The translations under genes and the position numbers were made by a program. DNA of 64,000 nt from an uncultured Alphaproteobacteria bacterium (GTDB taxonomy: Bacteria; Pseudomonadota; Alphaproteobacteria; Rhizobiales; Aestuariivirgaceae). Shown piece after piece: positions 1 to 7,652 of this stretch. The stretch's first letter is position 1, and every line of letters begins with the position of its first letter. Below the pieces are notes generated by a model. That model worked only from the letters and a program-made list of their open reading frames with translations. It had not been told where the DNA came from and made no database searches. The stretch covers positions 21,046 to 85,045 of the forward strand of contig CAMFKI010000015.1 of NCBI GenBank assembly GCA_945957365.1. Reading direction: 5' to 3'.

Positions 1-81
1 TGAGCCCGGTGAGGCGCCGTGCGTCCCACACCGCGGGCGCCGCGGGCAAGGGATCGGCGTCCGTGAAAGCATGCGCTGTCA
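1..81 (-). CDS. 5' end of an unidentified minus-strand gene (partial)
   Basis: An ATG at 79-81 on the minus strand opens a frame of 27 codons that runs off the window edge without a stop (begins MTAHAFTDADPLPAAP). An AGGA ribosome-binding site sits five bases before the ATG, which supports a real start. The gene is divergent from the ElaB-like gene at 352, leaving about 270 bases of shared promoter region. The peptide is too short to assign a family. Confidence 0.45.
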
Positions 82-351
82 TGGCAATCCTGCAGGGTCG
101 CGAGCGGACGACGCCGCCCCCTGACAGGTGGCGGAACGCCGCTGCTTGGCTGTGATCGAAGGATGCCGGTGCAATCCGGCGGGCGGCGCGGCGTGATGCC
201 CCGGCCCCGGAGGGCCGCCACCTGCAATGCCGCCAAGCTTTCCACACACTCGTTAAAGTGTTTACAATCACGCCATGGCATTTGCCGGGGCGATCTTCGC
301 ACTCCGCTTACCAAGCGGAGCGCTGCCGGCAGGACAGGCAAGGGGAGAGCC

Positions 352-618
352 ATGGTGACCGGCAAGACGCTGCGGGCCGAACTCGACGAGATCAGGGCCG
401 AACTGGCGCGCCTGCGCGCGGCGCGCAGTGCGGGCGAGGGCGAGGCCGCGGCCGCGCCGGGAAGCACGGGCGGGATGGGCGAGCAGATCGCCGAATTGAA
501 CCGCCTCGTCCAGGACATGCTGGAAAATGCCGAGGACACCATTGCCGAACATCCGGTTGCGACGGTGGCGGGCGCGCTGGCGCTCGGCATCGTCATCGGC
601 CGCCTCACGGCGAACTAG
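352..618 (+). CDS. ElaB/YqjD (DUF883)-like small membrane-anchored protein
   Basis: Protein of 88 residues. The first half is charged and helical (a likely coiled coil, TLRAELDEIRAELARLRA), followed by an Ala/Gly linker and a C-terminal hydrophobic glycine-rich segment (VATVAGALALGIVIGRLTAN) of the type that anchors ElaB/YqjD/DUF883 proteins in the inner membrane; some members of that family bind ribosomes in stationary phase. The start is the ATG at 352 preceded by AGGGGAGAG; longer upstream starts lack a ribosome-binding site. The next gene begins 12 bases downstream and encodes a holin-like membrane protein, the same pairing as yqjD-yqjE in other proteobacteria. Confidence 0.7.
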   Translation: MVTGKTLRAELDEIRAELARLRAARSAGEGEAAAAPGSTGGMGEQIAELNRLVQDMLENAEDTIAEHPVATVAGALALGIVIGRLTAN

Positions 619-630
619 GAGGGCACCGTC

Positions 631-1083
631 ATGAACATCAACAACCTGTCGCGGCACATCCGCCTCATCATCCGCGGCGAAGTGCTGATGTTGCAGGCGA
701 GGCTCGGCTTCGCCATGAAGCGCTCGCTCTTCGCCGGCTTCGCGCTGCTGTTTGCAGGGCTGGGGCTGGTTTTCGTCAACATGGGGCTCTTCGCCTGGCT
801 GTCGCCGCTGTGGGGTCCGGTCTGGACCCCGGCAGGCCTCGGGCTCATCAACCTCGGGCTCGCCGCTGCGGCCCTGCTGGTGGCGGCCTTCCTCAAGCCC
901 GGGCCGGAGATGGCGCTGGCCGAGGAGATCCGCAACATGGCCGCCGATTCGATCGAGACCGAGATCCGCTCGGCGCCGCTGATGGGCGGCCTCGGCGGCG
1001 GCTCCATGGCGGGGCTCGTGCTGCCCGCCGTCACCACAATCATCGGCGCCATGGCGAGGCGCCGCAAGGACAAGGCGGAATGA
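631..1083 (+). CDS. Phage-holin-like (YqjE / holin superfamily) membrane protein
   Basis: Protein of 150 residues with two strongly hydrophobic helices (about residues 28-50 and 65-90) and an amphipathic N-terminus, ending in a Lys/Arg-rich tail (ARRRKDKAE). This is the architecture of the YqjE/Actino-holin-X 'phage holin family protein' group, normally chromosomal envelope proteins rather than lysis proteins. It follows the ElaB-like gene by 12 bases with its own AGGAGG-type site, so the two are almost certainly cotranscribed. There are no phage genes nearby, so a lysis role is unlikely. Confidence 0.7.
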   Translation: MNINNLSRHIRLIIRGEVLMLQARLGFAMKRSLFAGFALLFAGLGLVFVNMGLFAWLSPLWGPVWTPAGLGLINLGLAAAALLVAAFLKPGPEMALAEEIRNMAADSIETEIRSAPLMGGLGGGSMAGLVLPAVTTIIGAMARRRKDKAE

Positions 1084-1094
1084 GGTCACGGCTT

Positions 1095-1631
1095 TCAACC
1101 CTCGGCGGGACGCGGTGACAGGCGCTCCGCCATCAGCATGATGGTGGGAAAGGCCAGCGCCCAGCCCAGCGCGATCAGCAGCAGCGTGGCTGGCGGAGGA
1201 TCGGCCAGCACCGCCGCGCCCATCCTGGTGCCCGTCCAGTAGGCCAGCGGCCCGCCCACTGCTCCCAGCAACACCTGCAGGACGAATCTCCCGCGCAGCC
1301 AGCCGAGGCTGCCATTGGGAAGGCTGGCGAAGCCCAGCCACAGCGCCCACACCCAGATGGGCGGCAACACGCCGAGCACAGGCTGTCCTGCGAAGGCGAT
1401 GAGCCCCGCGCCCGCGAACCCCGTCTCCAGCAACACGCCGAAACCCACGATGGCGAGGGCCAGCATCGCCTCGCCACGCCGGTAGCCCTTGCTCAGGACC
1501 AGGTGCAGGCCCAGGAGGGCGACGGCCGGAAGAGATCCAAGCCATGGAAAGCCGCCCGCGCCGCCCGCTACGGCGGAAGCCCAGGCCACGTTGAAGCCGA
1601 GGAACTGGAACAGGGCAATGAACGACGTCAT
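1095..1631 (-). CDS. DUF2878 family integral membrane protein
   Basis: Protein of 178 residues, almost entirely hydrophobic with about five transmembrane segments. The N-terminus (FLGFNVAWASAVAGGAGG) and the central LPPIWVWALWLGFASLPNGS followed by an RG motif are typical of DUF2878 proteins, which have no established function. It is convergent with the holin-like gene (11 bases between stops) and divergent from the SDR gene at 1764. Confidence 0.7.
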   Translation of the reverse strand: MTSFIALFQFLGFNVAWASAVAGGAGGFPWLGSLPAVALLGLHLVLSKGYRRGEAMLALAIVGFGVLLETGFAGAGLIAFAGQPVLGVLPPIWVWALWLGFASLPNGSLGWLRGRFVLQVLLGAVGGPLAYWTGTRMGAAVLADPPPATLLLIALGWALAFPTIMLMAERLSPRPAEG

Positions 1632-1763
1632 CAGGCCGGATGGCTTTCCACTTTCGATGATTGTCCTACGTGCAGCGATACCCTGCGGTTTTCACTGCAC
1701 GAGGCTGTTGCCTTCGCCGGCCGCTGCAACAATGATGCTGCCACGGGGTGCCAAGGGGATTCC

Positions 1764-2510
1764 ATGTTCGACGATCTGCAGGGCAAGGTGGTGGTGGTGA
1801 CGGGCGGCGTCACGGGGATCGGCGGCGCGGCCTCGCGCGCCTTCGCCTCGGCGGGAGCCCAGGTCTTCGCGCAATATCTGGGCGGCGGGCCCGAACTGGC
1901 CGATATCGAGAAGGCCGGCATCGCCACGCTGAAGCTCGACCTGACGGAGCAGGGGGCTCCCGAACGGCTGATCGAAGCCGCATGCGCCCGCTTCGGCCGC
2001 ATCGACGTGCTGGTCAACAATGCAGGAAGCCTGGTGGGCCGCGTGCCGGTCACCGATGTCGACGATGACTTCATCGACAGGGTCTTCGATCTCAACTGCC
2101 GCCAGCTCATCCATTGCTGCCGCCTCGCGGCGCGGCTGATGAAGGCGCAGGGGGCGGGCAACATCATCAACGTCACCTCGATCGCCGCGCGCACCGGCTC
2201 GAGCCCGGGAGGTGCCGTCTATGGCGGGGCCAAGGCCTTCGTCTCGGCCTTCTCCAAGACGCTGGCCAAGGAACTCGTCGGCAACGGCGTGCGCGTCAAC
2301 TGCGTGTCGCCGGGCACCATCCACACCGCCTTCCACGATCGCTACTCGGACGAGGCCAAGCGCGAGGCGACGCGCAAGACCATTCCCATGCAGCGCCTCG
2401 GCGTCGCCCAGGACTGTGCCGGAACCTTCCTCTATCTCGCCAGCGACCAGGCCTCGGGCTACGTCACCGGGCAGGTGATCGAGGTCAATGGCGGGCAATT
2501 GATGGCATGA
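1764..2510 (+). CDS. Short-chain dehydrogenase/reductase (SDR)
   Basis: Protein of 248 residues, the usual length for a classical SDR. It has the NAD(P)-binding TGGVTGIG motif (13-20), the NNAG structural motif (85-88), catalytic Ser139 and the YxxxK pair Tyr153/Lys157, and the conserved C-terminal YVTGQVIEVNGG. The closest general type is 3-oxoacyl-ACP reductase/glucose dehydrogenase-like, but the substrate cannot be read from sequence. The ATG at 1764 is chosen because AGGGGAT precedes it; the frame is open further upstream but without SDR sequence. Its stop overlaps the start of the cupin gene by four bases (ATGA), so the two are translationally coupled. Confidence 0.85.
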   Translation: MFDDLQGKVVVVTGGVTGIGGAASRAFASAGAQVFAQYLGGGPELADIEKAGIATLKLDLTEQGAPERLIEAACARFGRIDVLVNNAGSLVGRVPVTDVDDDFIDRVFDLNCRQLIHCCRLAARLMKAQGAGNIINVTSIAARTGSSPGGAVYGGAKAFVSAFSKTLAKELVGNGVRVNCVSPGTIHTAFHDRYSDEAKREATRKTIPMQRLGVAQDCAGTFLYLASDQASGYVTGQVIEVNGGQLMA

Positions 2511-2887
2511 GCCTCGTCACCCGCGAGCGCTCGCATGCGCCGGACGTGATCGCGCCCGATGGCTCCGAGGTGCGCATCCTCGCCGCCACGTCGCGTGGCT
2601 CGATGGCGCAGTTCACGTTGCCGCCGGGCGCCGTTTCGAAGGCGGTGGCGCACCGCAGCGTGGAAGAGGTGTGGCTCGTCACCCATGGCAGCGGACGCAT
2701 GTGGCGCAGGTTGGGCGAGGAGGAGGCGCTGGTCGATCTGCGGCCGGGGATCTCGGTCGCCATTCCCGTCGGAGCACTTTTCCAGTTCAGGAACGATGGT
2801 GAAGAGCCGCTGCACTGCGTCGGCGTCACCATGCCGCCCTGGCCGGGCATGGACGAGGCCTATGAGGTGGAGGGGGTGTGGTCGTAA
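2507..2887 (+). CDS. Cupin-domain protein
   Basis: Protein of 126 residues forming a single cupin beta-barrel: AHRSVEEVWLVTHGSGRMW in the first cupin motif (one His and a Glu of the metal set) and PVGALFQFRNDGEEPLHCVGV in the second. The second motif lacks the usual PxxxxHxxxN histidine (GALFQF), so metal binding may be altered. The start overlaps the SDR stop by four bases, implying coupled expression and a joint role, perhaps on a sugar or keto acid. No specific reaction can be assigned. Confidence 0.75.
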   Translation: MSLVTRERSHAPDVIAPDGSEVRILAATSRGSMAQFTLPPGAVSKAVAHRSVEEVWLVTHGSGRMWRRLGEEEALVDLRPGISVAIPVGALFQFRNDGEEPLHCVGVTMPPWPGMDEAYEVEGVWS

Positions 2888-2895
2888 GTGGAACC

Positions 2896-2976
2896 GTCAT
2901 GCCAGCGCAAGCTGGCACCCCGCTTCGGGCGCCCGCAGCGGGGCACCAGCTTTCGCTGGGGTGCCGCCATCATCCA
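2896..2976. repeat. Dispersed palindromic repeat element
   Basis: Three nested short palindromes: TGCCAGC-gcaa-GCTGGCA (2900-2917), CCCCGCT...AGCGGGG (from 2919) and CCAGC-tttc-GCTGG just after. This is the style of short intergenic palindromes scattered through alphaproteobacterial genomes. It lies between the convergent cupin and glyoxalase genes and may serve as a bidirectional terminator. A related element is seen near 15755. Confidence 0.55.
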
Positions 2977-2977
2977 T

Positions 2978-3397
2978 TTACCACGTCCCCTCATTCGGCA
3001 TCGACGACCACGGCTCGGCCACCGGCAGCGCATCGCCCTTCTGCAGCAGTTCGATCGAGATGCCGTCCGGCGTGCGGACGAAGGCCATGCGGCCGTCGCG
3101 CGGCGGGCGGTTGATGGTGATGCCGTGCTTCTGCAGGTTGGCGCAGTAGTCGTAGATGTTGTCGACGCCAAGTGCGAGGTGGCCGAAGTTGCGCCCGCCG
3201 GTATAGACTTCCGGATCCCAGTTATAGGTCAGTTCGACCGGCGCGTCCGGGCTCTCGGGCGCGGCGACGAAGACCAGCGTGTAGCGGCCCTTCTCGTTCT
3301 CGTAGCGCCGCTGCTCGACGAAGCCGAGCTTGTTGACGAAGAAGTCCAGCGACTGCTCCAGGTTGGAGACGCGGATCATGGTGTGGAGATACTTCAT
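2978..3397 (-). CDS. gloA: Lactoylglutathione lyase (glyoxalase I) family protein
   Basis: Protein of 139 residues with the two babbab repeats of the VOC fold: [20 protein letters not shown] at the N-terminus (first metal His at residue 5), VELTYNW (metal Glu) and NFGHLALGV (second His), ending with [13 protein letters not shown], which holds the last Glu. Glyoxalase I converts the methylglyoxal-glutathione hemithioacetal to S-lactoylglutathione in the cytosol. The start ATG has AGGTGATCCC immediately before it. It is divergent from the sirtuin gene, with only 11 bases between the two start codons. Confidence 0.88.
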   Translation of the reverse strand: MKYLHTMIRVSNLEQSLDFFVNKLGFVEQRRYENEKGRYTLVFVAAPESPDAPVELTYNWDPEVYTGGRNFGHLALGVDNIYDYCANLQKHGITINRPPRDGRMAFVRTPDGISIELLQKGDALPVAEPWSSMPNEGTW

Positions 3398-3408
3398 GGG
3401 ATCACCTC

Positions 3409-4170
3409 GTGAATGACGAACAGATAGATGAACTCGTCGGCATGGTCCAGCGCGCGCGGCGCGCGGTGGTGTTCACCGGCGCAGGGATCTCCACCGAATG
3501 CGGCATCCCCGACTTCCGCTCGCCCGGCGGCTTCTGGACCAGGTACAAGCCGATCGCCTACCAGGAGTTCCTCGCCTCTGAAGACACCCGCCTCGAAGCC
3601 TGGCGGCGCTTCCTGATGATCCGCGAAACCATCGGCACGGCCGAGCCGGGGCCCGGCCACCGGGCGGTGGCGGAGCTCGTCGACAGGGGGCACGTCGCCT
3701 GCGTCATCACCCAGAACATCGACGGGCTCCATCAGGCGGCCGGCATCCCGGCGGAGCGCATCATCGAGATCCACGGCAATGGCACCTATGCCAAGTGCCT
3801 CGGCTGCGGCCTTCGCCACGAGATCTCCTGGGTCGCGGACGAGATCGCCCGCACCGGCCGGCCCCCGGCCTGCACGTCGTGCGGTGGCATCGTGAAGTCC
3901 GCCACCATTTCCTTCGGCCAGGCCATGCCGGAACAGGAAATGGCCGATGCCCGCGCCGCAACGCTCGATGCCGACCTGTTCATCGCGGTGGGATCATCGC
4001 TGCAGGTCTTCCCAGCCGCGGGCTTGCCCGTGCTGGCGAGCCATAACCGCACGCCGCTCGTCATCCTCAACCGCGAGGAGACGGGCCTCGACGGTCTTGC
4101 GCGGCTCGTCCTCCACGCCGAATCGGGTCCGGTGCTGCAGGCCGTCGTCGCCCGGCTTGCGGGCGGATGA
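3409..4170 (+). CDS. cobB: NAD-dependent protein deacylase, Sir2 family
   Basis: Protein of 253 residues with a full sirtuin signature: GAGIS (24-28), [14 protein letters not shown] (101-108), catalytic His122 in EIHGNG, a four-cysteine zinc site (Cys130, 133, 155, 158) and [13 protein letters not shown] in the NAD-binding domain. Sirtuins remove acyl groups from lysines using NAD and yield nicotinamide and O-acyl-ADP-ribose. The start is a GTG at 3409; the first in-frame ATG is further inside the protein. It lies back to back with the glyoxalase gene, so the promoters must overlap or the start codons are reached by leaderless or overlapping transcripts. Confidence 0.9.
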   Translation: MNDEQIDELVGMVQRARRAVVFTGAGISTECGIPDFRSPGGFWTRYKPIAYQEFLASEDTRLEAWRRFLMIRETIGTAEPGPGHRAVAELVDRGHVACVITQNIDGLHQAAGIPAERIIEIHGNGTYAKCLGCGLRHEISWVADEIARTGRPPACTSCGGIVKSATISFGQAMPEQEMADARAATLDADLFIAVGSSLQVFPAAGLPVLASHNRTPLVILNREETGLDGLARLVLHAESGPVLQAVVARLAGG

Positions 4171-4482
4171 TTCGCGTCTGAAGCGGGCCTGGCTGCTGCA
4201 ACGCGCCACGCGCAGCGCGTCACCGAAGGACGGAACGACACGTCGGGCATTGCGGAGCAGCACCGCTCCGGCGCCGCGCGCCTGCGAAAAGCACGTCTTT
4301 TCGCTCGTTTTCGACCGCACATGATGCGGCGGGGACACACTTGGATTTTTACTGAAACGCGACCTCCGGTTTTCCACACGGGCTCCAACCGGCGGGCTGT
4401 ACAAACGCCACGGATTTGCGCAGATTGGGGCGGAATGGCGGCAGGGCTGAGTTTTGGCCGCACCGGGGACAGAGTTGGTGAC
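4171..4482 (+). promoter_or_regulatory. 312-base intergenic region: likely leader of the two-domain cold-shock gene
   Basis: No gene is supported here. Two hairpins are visible: CGGAGC-agcacc-GCTCCG around 4252-4269 and GCGAAAA-gcacgtc-TTTTCGC around 4286-4306. Cold-shock genes often have long structured leaders, and these hairpins lie 180-230 bases before the start of the cold-shock gene. This is inference; the first part could also carry the sirtuin terminator. Confidence 0.35.
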
Positions 4483-5064
4483 ATGGCGGTGAGCGGCGAA
4501 TTGAAGGGCGAAACGGTATCCACACAGACCGAGGCGCCCGACAGCAACATTCGCATCGTGCAGGTGAGCGGCCTCGTGAAATGGTTTGACGTGGGCCGTG
4601 GCTATGGCTTCATCATTCCTGACAACGGCATGCAGGACGTGTTGCTGCACCTGAGCTGCCTGAAGCGCGATGGCTTCGAGGCGCCGCTCGAGGGCACGCG
4701 CATCGTGTGCGAGGCGGTGGCCCGCCAGAAGGGCTATCAGTGCCTGCGGGTGCTGGCCGTCGATCCCTCGACCGCCATCAACCCGGTGGAGCGCCGGCCG
4801 CGCACCCACACCACGGTCACGCCGTCGAGCGCCTGGATCCGCGCCAAGGTCAAATGGTTCAACCGCGCCCGGGGCTTCGGCTTCGCCTCCGAGGGCGACG
4901 GCCAGCCGGACATCTTCATCCACATGGAAACCCTGCGCAAGACGGCCATCGCCGACCTGCAGCCGGATACCTGGATCTACATCCGCTTCGGCGACGGCCC
5001 GAAGGGCAAGATGGCCGCGGAAGTGCGGCTGTCGCTCGAAGGCGGCCCGGCCCACACCCAGTAG
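4483..5064 (+). CDS. Tandem two-domain cold-shock protein
   Basis: Protein of 193 residues with two cold-shock domains. The first (about 28-90) has [13 protein letters not shown] (RNP1) and DVLLHL (RNP2); the second (about 121-185) has [13 protein letters not shown] and DIFIHM. The aromatic nucleic-acid-binding residues are kept in both. Such tandem proteins are common in alphaproteobacteria and act as RNA chaperones in cold or stationary phase. The ATG at 4483 follows a weak GTTGGTGAC site; longer frames upstream show no family sequence. DUF192 follows 38 bases later on the same strand. Confidence 0.87.
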   Translation: MAVSGELKGETVSTQTEAPDSNIRIVQVSGLVKWFDVGRGYGFIIPDNGMQDVLLHLSCLKRDGFEAPLEGTRIVCEAVARQKGYQCLRVLAVDPSTAINPVERRPRTHTTVTPSSAWIRAKVKWFNRARGFGFASEGDGQPDIFIHMETLRKTAIADLQPDTWIYIRFGDGPKGKMAAEVRLSLEGGPAHTQ

Positions 5065-5102
5065 ACAAAGTTCTGCAACAATTCCGAGGGAAGGACTGGG
5101 CC

Positions 5103-5591
5103 ATGCAACGCTATGTCCTGACACTGATCCTCCTCACCCTTCTGGCTTTCCTGCCTTCCGGCCTCCGCGCCGAGGAGGCAATGACCAAGATCGAGCCGCT
5201 GACCATCGCGACGGGCGGCGATGCGACCATGTTCACGGTGGAAATCGCCGATACCGAGGCGACCCGCGAGCGCGGCCTGATGTTCCGCCAGCGCCTGCCG
5301 GAAAACCACGGCATGCTGTTCGATTTCGGCCAGCCGCAGCCGGTCTCCATGTGGATGAAGAACACCTACATCCCGCTCGACATGCTGTTCATCCGCTCCG
5401 ACGGCACCATTGCCTATATTGCGGAAAACACCGTTCCCAAGTCGCTCGACACCATCGGCATCACCGAACCGGTCCGCGCGGTGCTGGAACTGCCGGGCGG
5501 AACCGCCAAGCAAAAGGACATCCGGGCGGGCGATATCGTTTACCACCGGCTCTTCAACAATGCCGAGGAACAGGGCGCGCCATCGCCCTGA
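5103..5591 (+). CDS. DUF192 family exported protein
   Basis: Protein of 162 residues with an N-terminal signal peptide (hydrophobic residues 5-20, cleavage near LRAEE). The rest is a DUF192 domain with its characteristic ERGLMFRQRLPENHGMLFDF and VSMWMKNTYIPLDMLFI blocks and the C-terminal AVLELPGGTA. The family has no proven function; it is a small periplasmic beta-barrel. The ATG at 5103 follows GGAAGGACTGGGCC. It lies between the cold-shock gene and tRNA-Pro. Confidence 0.85.
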   Translation: MQRYVLTLILLTLLAFLPSGLRAEEAMTKIEPLTIATGGDATMFTVEIADTEATRERGLMFRQRLPENHGMLFDFGQPQPVSMWMKNTYIPLDMLFIRSDGTIAYIAENTVPKSLDTIGITEPVRAVLELPGGTAKQKDIRAGDIVYHRLFNNAEEQGAPSP

Positions 5592-5648
5592 GCCTTGCCC
5601 AGGCAAGGCTTTGTCGGTAATGAGCAGCCACGGGCGGAGGCCCGAAAT

Positions 5649-5725
5649 CGGGGTGTAGCGCAGTCTGGTAGCGCACCTGCCTTGGGCGCAGGGGGTCGTG
5701 AGTTCGAATCTCGCCACCCCGACCA
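5649..5725 (+). tRNA. tRNA-Pro (anticodon TGG)
   Basis: A 77-base cloverleaf. The acceptor arms CGGGGTG (5649-5655) and CACCCCG (5715-5721) pair perfectly, the anticodon stem CCTGC/GCAGG encloses the loop CTTGGGC (anticodon TGG), the T-loop is TTCGAAT, and CCA is encoded at 5723-5725. Confidence 0.96.
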
Positions 5726-5762
5726 CCGGCCTCCCGCCAGTCGATGAGAAAGAAGAGAGCCC

Positions 5763-6071
5763 ATGCCTGTCCGCATCTACAAGCCCGCCCGCAACGCCAT
5801 GCAGTCCGGCAAGGCGAAGTACGACAACTGGGTGCTGGAGTTCGAGGCATCCGCGCCGCGCACCGTCGACCCTCTCATGGGCTGGACCTCCTCGGCCGAC
5901 ACCCGCCAGCAGGTCAGACTGACCTTCGACACCAAGGAGGAGGCCGTCGCCTATTGCGAGCGCGAAGGCCTGGCCTATCACGTGCTGCCGGTGAACCCGG
6001 TCGCCAAGGCGATCAAGAAATCCTACTCCGACAATTTCAAGTTCGGCCGGTCCGTCAACTGGACGCACTGA
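5763..6071 (+). CDS. NDUFS4-like NADH:ubiquinone oxidoreductase accessory subunit
   Basis: Protein of 102 residues matching the 'ETC complex I subunit conserved region' family: MPVRIYKPARNAMQSGKAK, WVLEFEASAPRTVDPLMGWT, a conserved middle (QVRLTFDTKEEAVAYCER) and an ending YSDNFKFGRSVNWTH. This is the bacterial counterpart of mitochondrial NDUFS4, found in alphaproteobacteria as a peripheral subunit on the complex I hydrophilic arm. It is encoded alone, away from nuo genes, between two tRNAs. An AAGAAGAGAG-type site precedes the ATG. Confidence 0.9.
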   Translation: MPVRIYKPARNAMQSGKAKYDNWVLEFEASAPRTVDPLMGWTSSADTRQQVRLTFDTKEEAVAYCEREGLAYHVLPVNPVAKAIKKSYSDNFKFGRSVNWTH

Positions 6072-6079
6072 GGCGGCAG

Positions 6080-6157
6080 GACTCCGTAGCTCAGCTGGAC
6101 TAGAGCAAGCGCCTTCTAAGCGCTAGGTCGTTGGTTCGAATCCAACCGGGGTCGCCA
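6080..6157 (+). tRNA. tRNA-Arg (anticodon TCT)
   Basis: A 78-base cloverleaf. The acceptor arms GACTCCG (6080-6086) and CGGGGTC (6147-6153) pair with one G-T wobble, the anticodon stem AGCGC/GCGCT holds the loop CTTCTAA (anticodon TCT), the T-loop is TTCGAAT and CCA is encoded. Its 3' end is the left boundary of the fic segment. Confidence 0.95.
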
Positions 6158-6257
6158 ATCTTATCAATGACTTAGAACCACTATAAGCGATCCATATGGG
6201 CCGAAGTGGTCCCAAAGCACTTCTGGGTACCCGGAAACCATTGGCGATCGATGAGTG

Positions 6258-6329
6258 CGACATGTCGATTTTTCTCGCCAAAATCGACACAACTCGGCTA
6301 TGTGTCGATTTTTATAAGTCTCATCGACA
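6258..6329 (+). promoter_or_regulatory. Tandem palindromic operator upstream of fic
   Basis: A dense set of related palindromes: CGACATGTCG (6258-6267); TGTCGATTTT (6263-6272) facing AAAATCGACA (6280-6289); then TGTCGAT (6303-6309) facing ATCGACA (6323-6329). The two TGTCGAT...ATCGACA units start exactly 40 bases apart, close to four helical turns, and end 54 bases before the fic ATG. This is what a cooperative dimeric repressor site looks like. The Fic protein itself ends in a winged helix, so autoregulation is the simplest reading. Confidence 0.6.
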
Positions 6330-6383
6330 TCCTCACGCGGCACTCCCATTGCGCCTGCCGCGACCGTCATCGCTGGAATAGCC

Positions 6384-7547
6384 ATGCCCGCGTGGAACCC
6401 TGCCGAACCCTACAATCTGTTGCCGCCCTTGCCGCCTGGTGTCGAGGTCGAAACTCACGGCGTTCTGAAGCTGTGCATTGACGCTCGCGCGGCGCTGGGT
6501 GAGTTAAAGCAGGCGGCGCACCGCATTCAGAACCAGGGCATGTTGATCAACCTTCTGCCGATCCTTGAGGCGAAGGCGAGCTCGGCGATTGAGAACATCG
6601 TCACCACCACGGATGCCCTGTTCGCAGCCGCCGGCAGCGGCGGCGAGGACCATGCCGATCCCGCGACGAAAGAAGCCCTGCGCTACAGCCGTGCCCTCCG
6701 GCAGGGCTATTTGTCGCTACGTGATCACCCGCTGAGCACGCGCACCGCAGAGCAAATCTGTTCGACGATCAAGGGTGTCGAGATGCGAGTCAGGACGGTG
6801 CCCGGCACTCAGCTCGTCAACAGCGCGACAAACGCCATCGTCTACACGCCGCCGATCGGTGAAAGCCTGTTGCGCGACATGCTCAGCAACTGGGAGCAGT
6901 TCGTTCATGCAAACGACGGGCTCGATCCTCTCGTTCGACTCGCCGTTTCGCATTACCAATTCGAGGCGATCCATCCATTCACCGACGGAAACGGCCGAAC
7001 GGGGCGCGTTCTCAACAGTCTGCTTCTGATCAAGGACGGGCTGCTTGGGTTGCCGATCCTTTATCTGAGCCGCTTCATCATCGCGAACCGGGCCGAATAC
7101 TACGACCTTTTGCAGAAGGTAACGGGCGATCAGAACTGGGAAGCGTGGATCAAGTTCATCGTGCGCGGCATCGCAGAAACCGCCAGATGGACGACGAGCA
7201 AGATCGATGCGATCCAGGAGCTCTCCGTCCACACGAAGCATGTGATCAGCATCAAAGCCCCGAACGCCGATCGAAGCGAGCTGGTCGACCTGATCTTCCG
7301 CAAGCCGTATTGCCGGATTGCCGATGTTGTCGAAAACGGCATTGCCCGGCGGCAGACGGCCTCAATCTACCTGCGCAGCCTCGTAGATGCCGGCATCCTT
7401 ATGGAGTTGGATATGGGACGGGAGAAGCAATTCGCTCATCCCAAGCTGATCGACCTGATCGGCTCCGAAAGCAACACGTTCGCGCCCTACGAACTGCCGG
7501 CGACTGCGCTCGAACAAGCAATGGCAGGGACACCGACGCAAGTCTGA
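6384..7547 (+). CDS. Fic family protein (AMP transferase) with C-terminal winged helix
   Basis: Protein of 387 residues of the SoFic-like three-part type: a Fic_N region, the Fic core and a DNA-binding-like winged helix. The catalytic motif HPFTDGNGRTGR is complete (197-208; His197 is the base). The N-terminal inhibitory motif SSAIEN (66-71) matches the [S/T]xxxE[G/N] consensus of self-inhibited class II Fics. The C-terminal part (about 297-360, LVDLIFRKPYCRIADVVENG...) looks like a winged helix. Known relatives transfer AMP from ATP to hydroxyl side chains; the target is unknown. No separate antitoxin gene is present, consistent with internal inhibition. Codon and base use is less GC-rich than the neighbours. 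Confidence 0.9.
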   Translation: MPAWNPAEPYNLLPPLPPGVEVETHGVLKLCIDARAALGELKQAAHRIQNQGMLINLLPILEAKASSAIENIVTTTDALFAAAGSGGEDHADPATKEALRYSRALRQGYLSLRDHPLSTRTAEQICSTIKGVEMRVRTVPGTQLVNSATNAIVYTPPIGESLLRDMLSNWEQFVHANDGLDPLVRLAVSHYQFEAIHPFTDGNGRTGRVLNSLLLIKDGLLGLPILYLSRFIIANRAEYYDLLQKVTGDQNWEAWIKFIVRGIAETARWTTSKIDAIQELSVHTKHVISIKAPNADRSELVDLIFRKPYCRIADVVENGIARRQTASIYLRSLVDAGILMELDMGREKQFAHPKLIDLIGSESNTFAPYELPATALEQAMAGTPTQV

Positions 7548-7616
7548 TCCATGAACATCGTGCAACGGACAAAACGCGTCGACGACGATGATTGGCATTG
7601 TCATCGATTTCCCGAC

Positions 7617-7640
7617 TTCGACGATCACCCGGGGTCGCCA
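7617..7640 (+). repeat. Imperfect copy of the tRNA-Arg 3' end (candidate right attachment site)
   Basis: This stretch aligns with the T-loop-to-CCA part of tRNA-Arg (6135-6157): shared TTCGA, a diverged middle with one extra base, then 12 identical bases including the CCA. It sits just 12 bases before the start of the next native gene. Only sequence similarity supports it; no element-encoded integrase is present to confirm it. Confidence 0.45.
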
Positions 7641-7652
7641 CCTGCGAGGGCC

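Larger units (their letters stand above)
6146..7640 (+). mobile_element. Putative small genomic island in the tRNA-Arg 3' end, carrying fic
   Basis: The last 12 bases of tRNA-Arg (CCGGGGTCGCCA, 6146-6157) recur exactly at 7629-7640, and the similarity reaches back as an imperfect 23/24-base match starting TTCGA (6135 and 7617). The enclosed 1.5 kb is visibly less GC-rich than its flanks and holds one gene, fic, plus a palindrome-rich upstream region. This is the layout of a tRNA-integrated island, but there is no integrase or remnant of one, so it would have moved in trans or have lost its recombinase. The boundary repeat is short, so chance is not excluded. Confidence 0.45.

Noticed and set aside
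631..1083. Holin-like gene considered as evidence of a prophage
   Set aside because: No lysin, structural or integrase genes are near; the ElaB-holin-like pair is a normal chromosomal unit.
268..1545. A 425-codon minus-strand frame across the ElaB-like, holin-like and DUF2878 genes
   Set aside because: It crosses three genes with clear families and ribosome-binding sites and has low-complexity composition.
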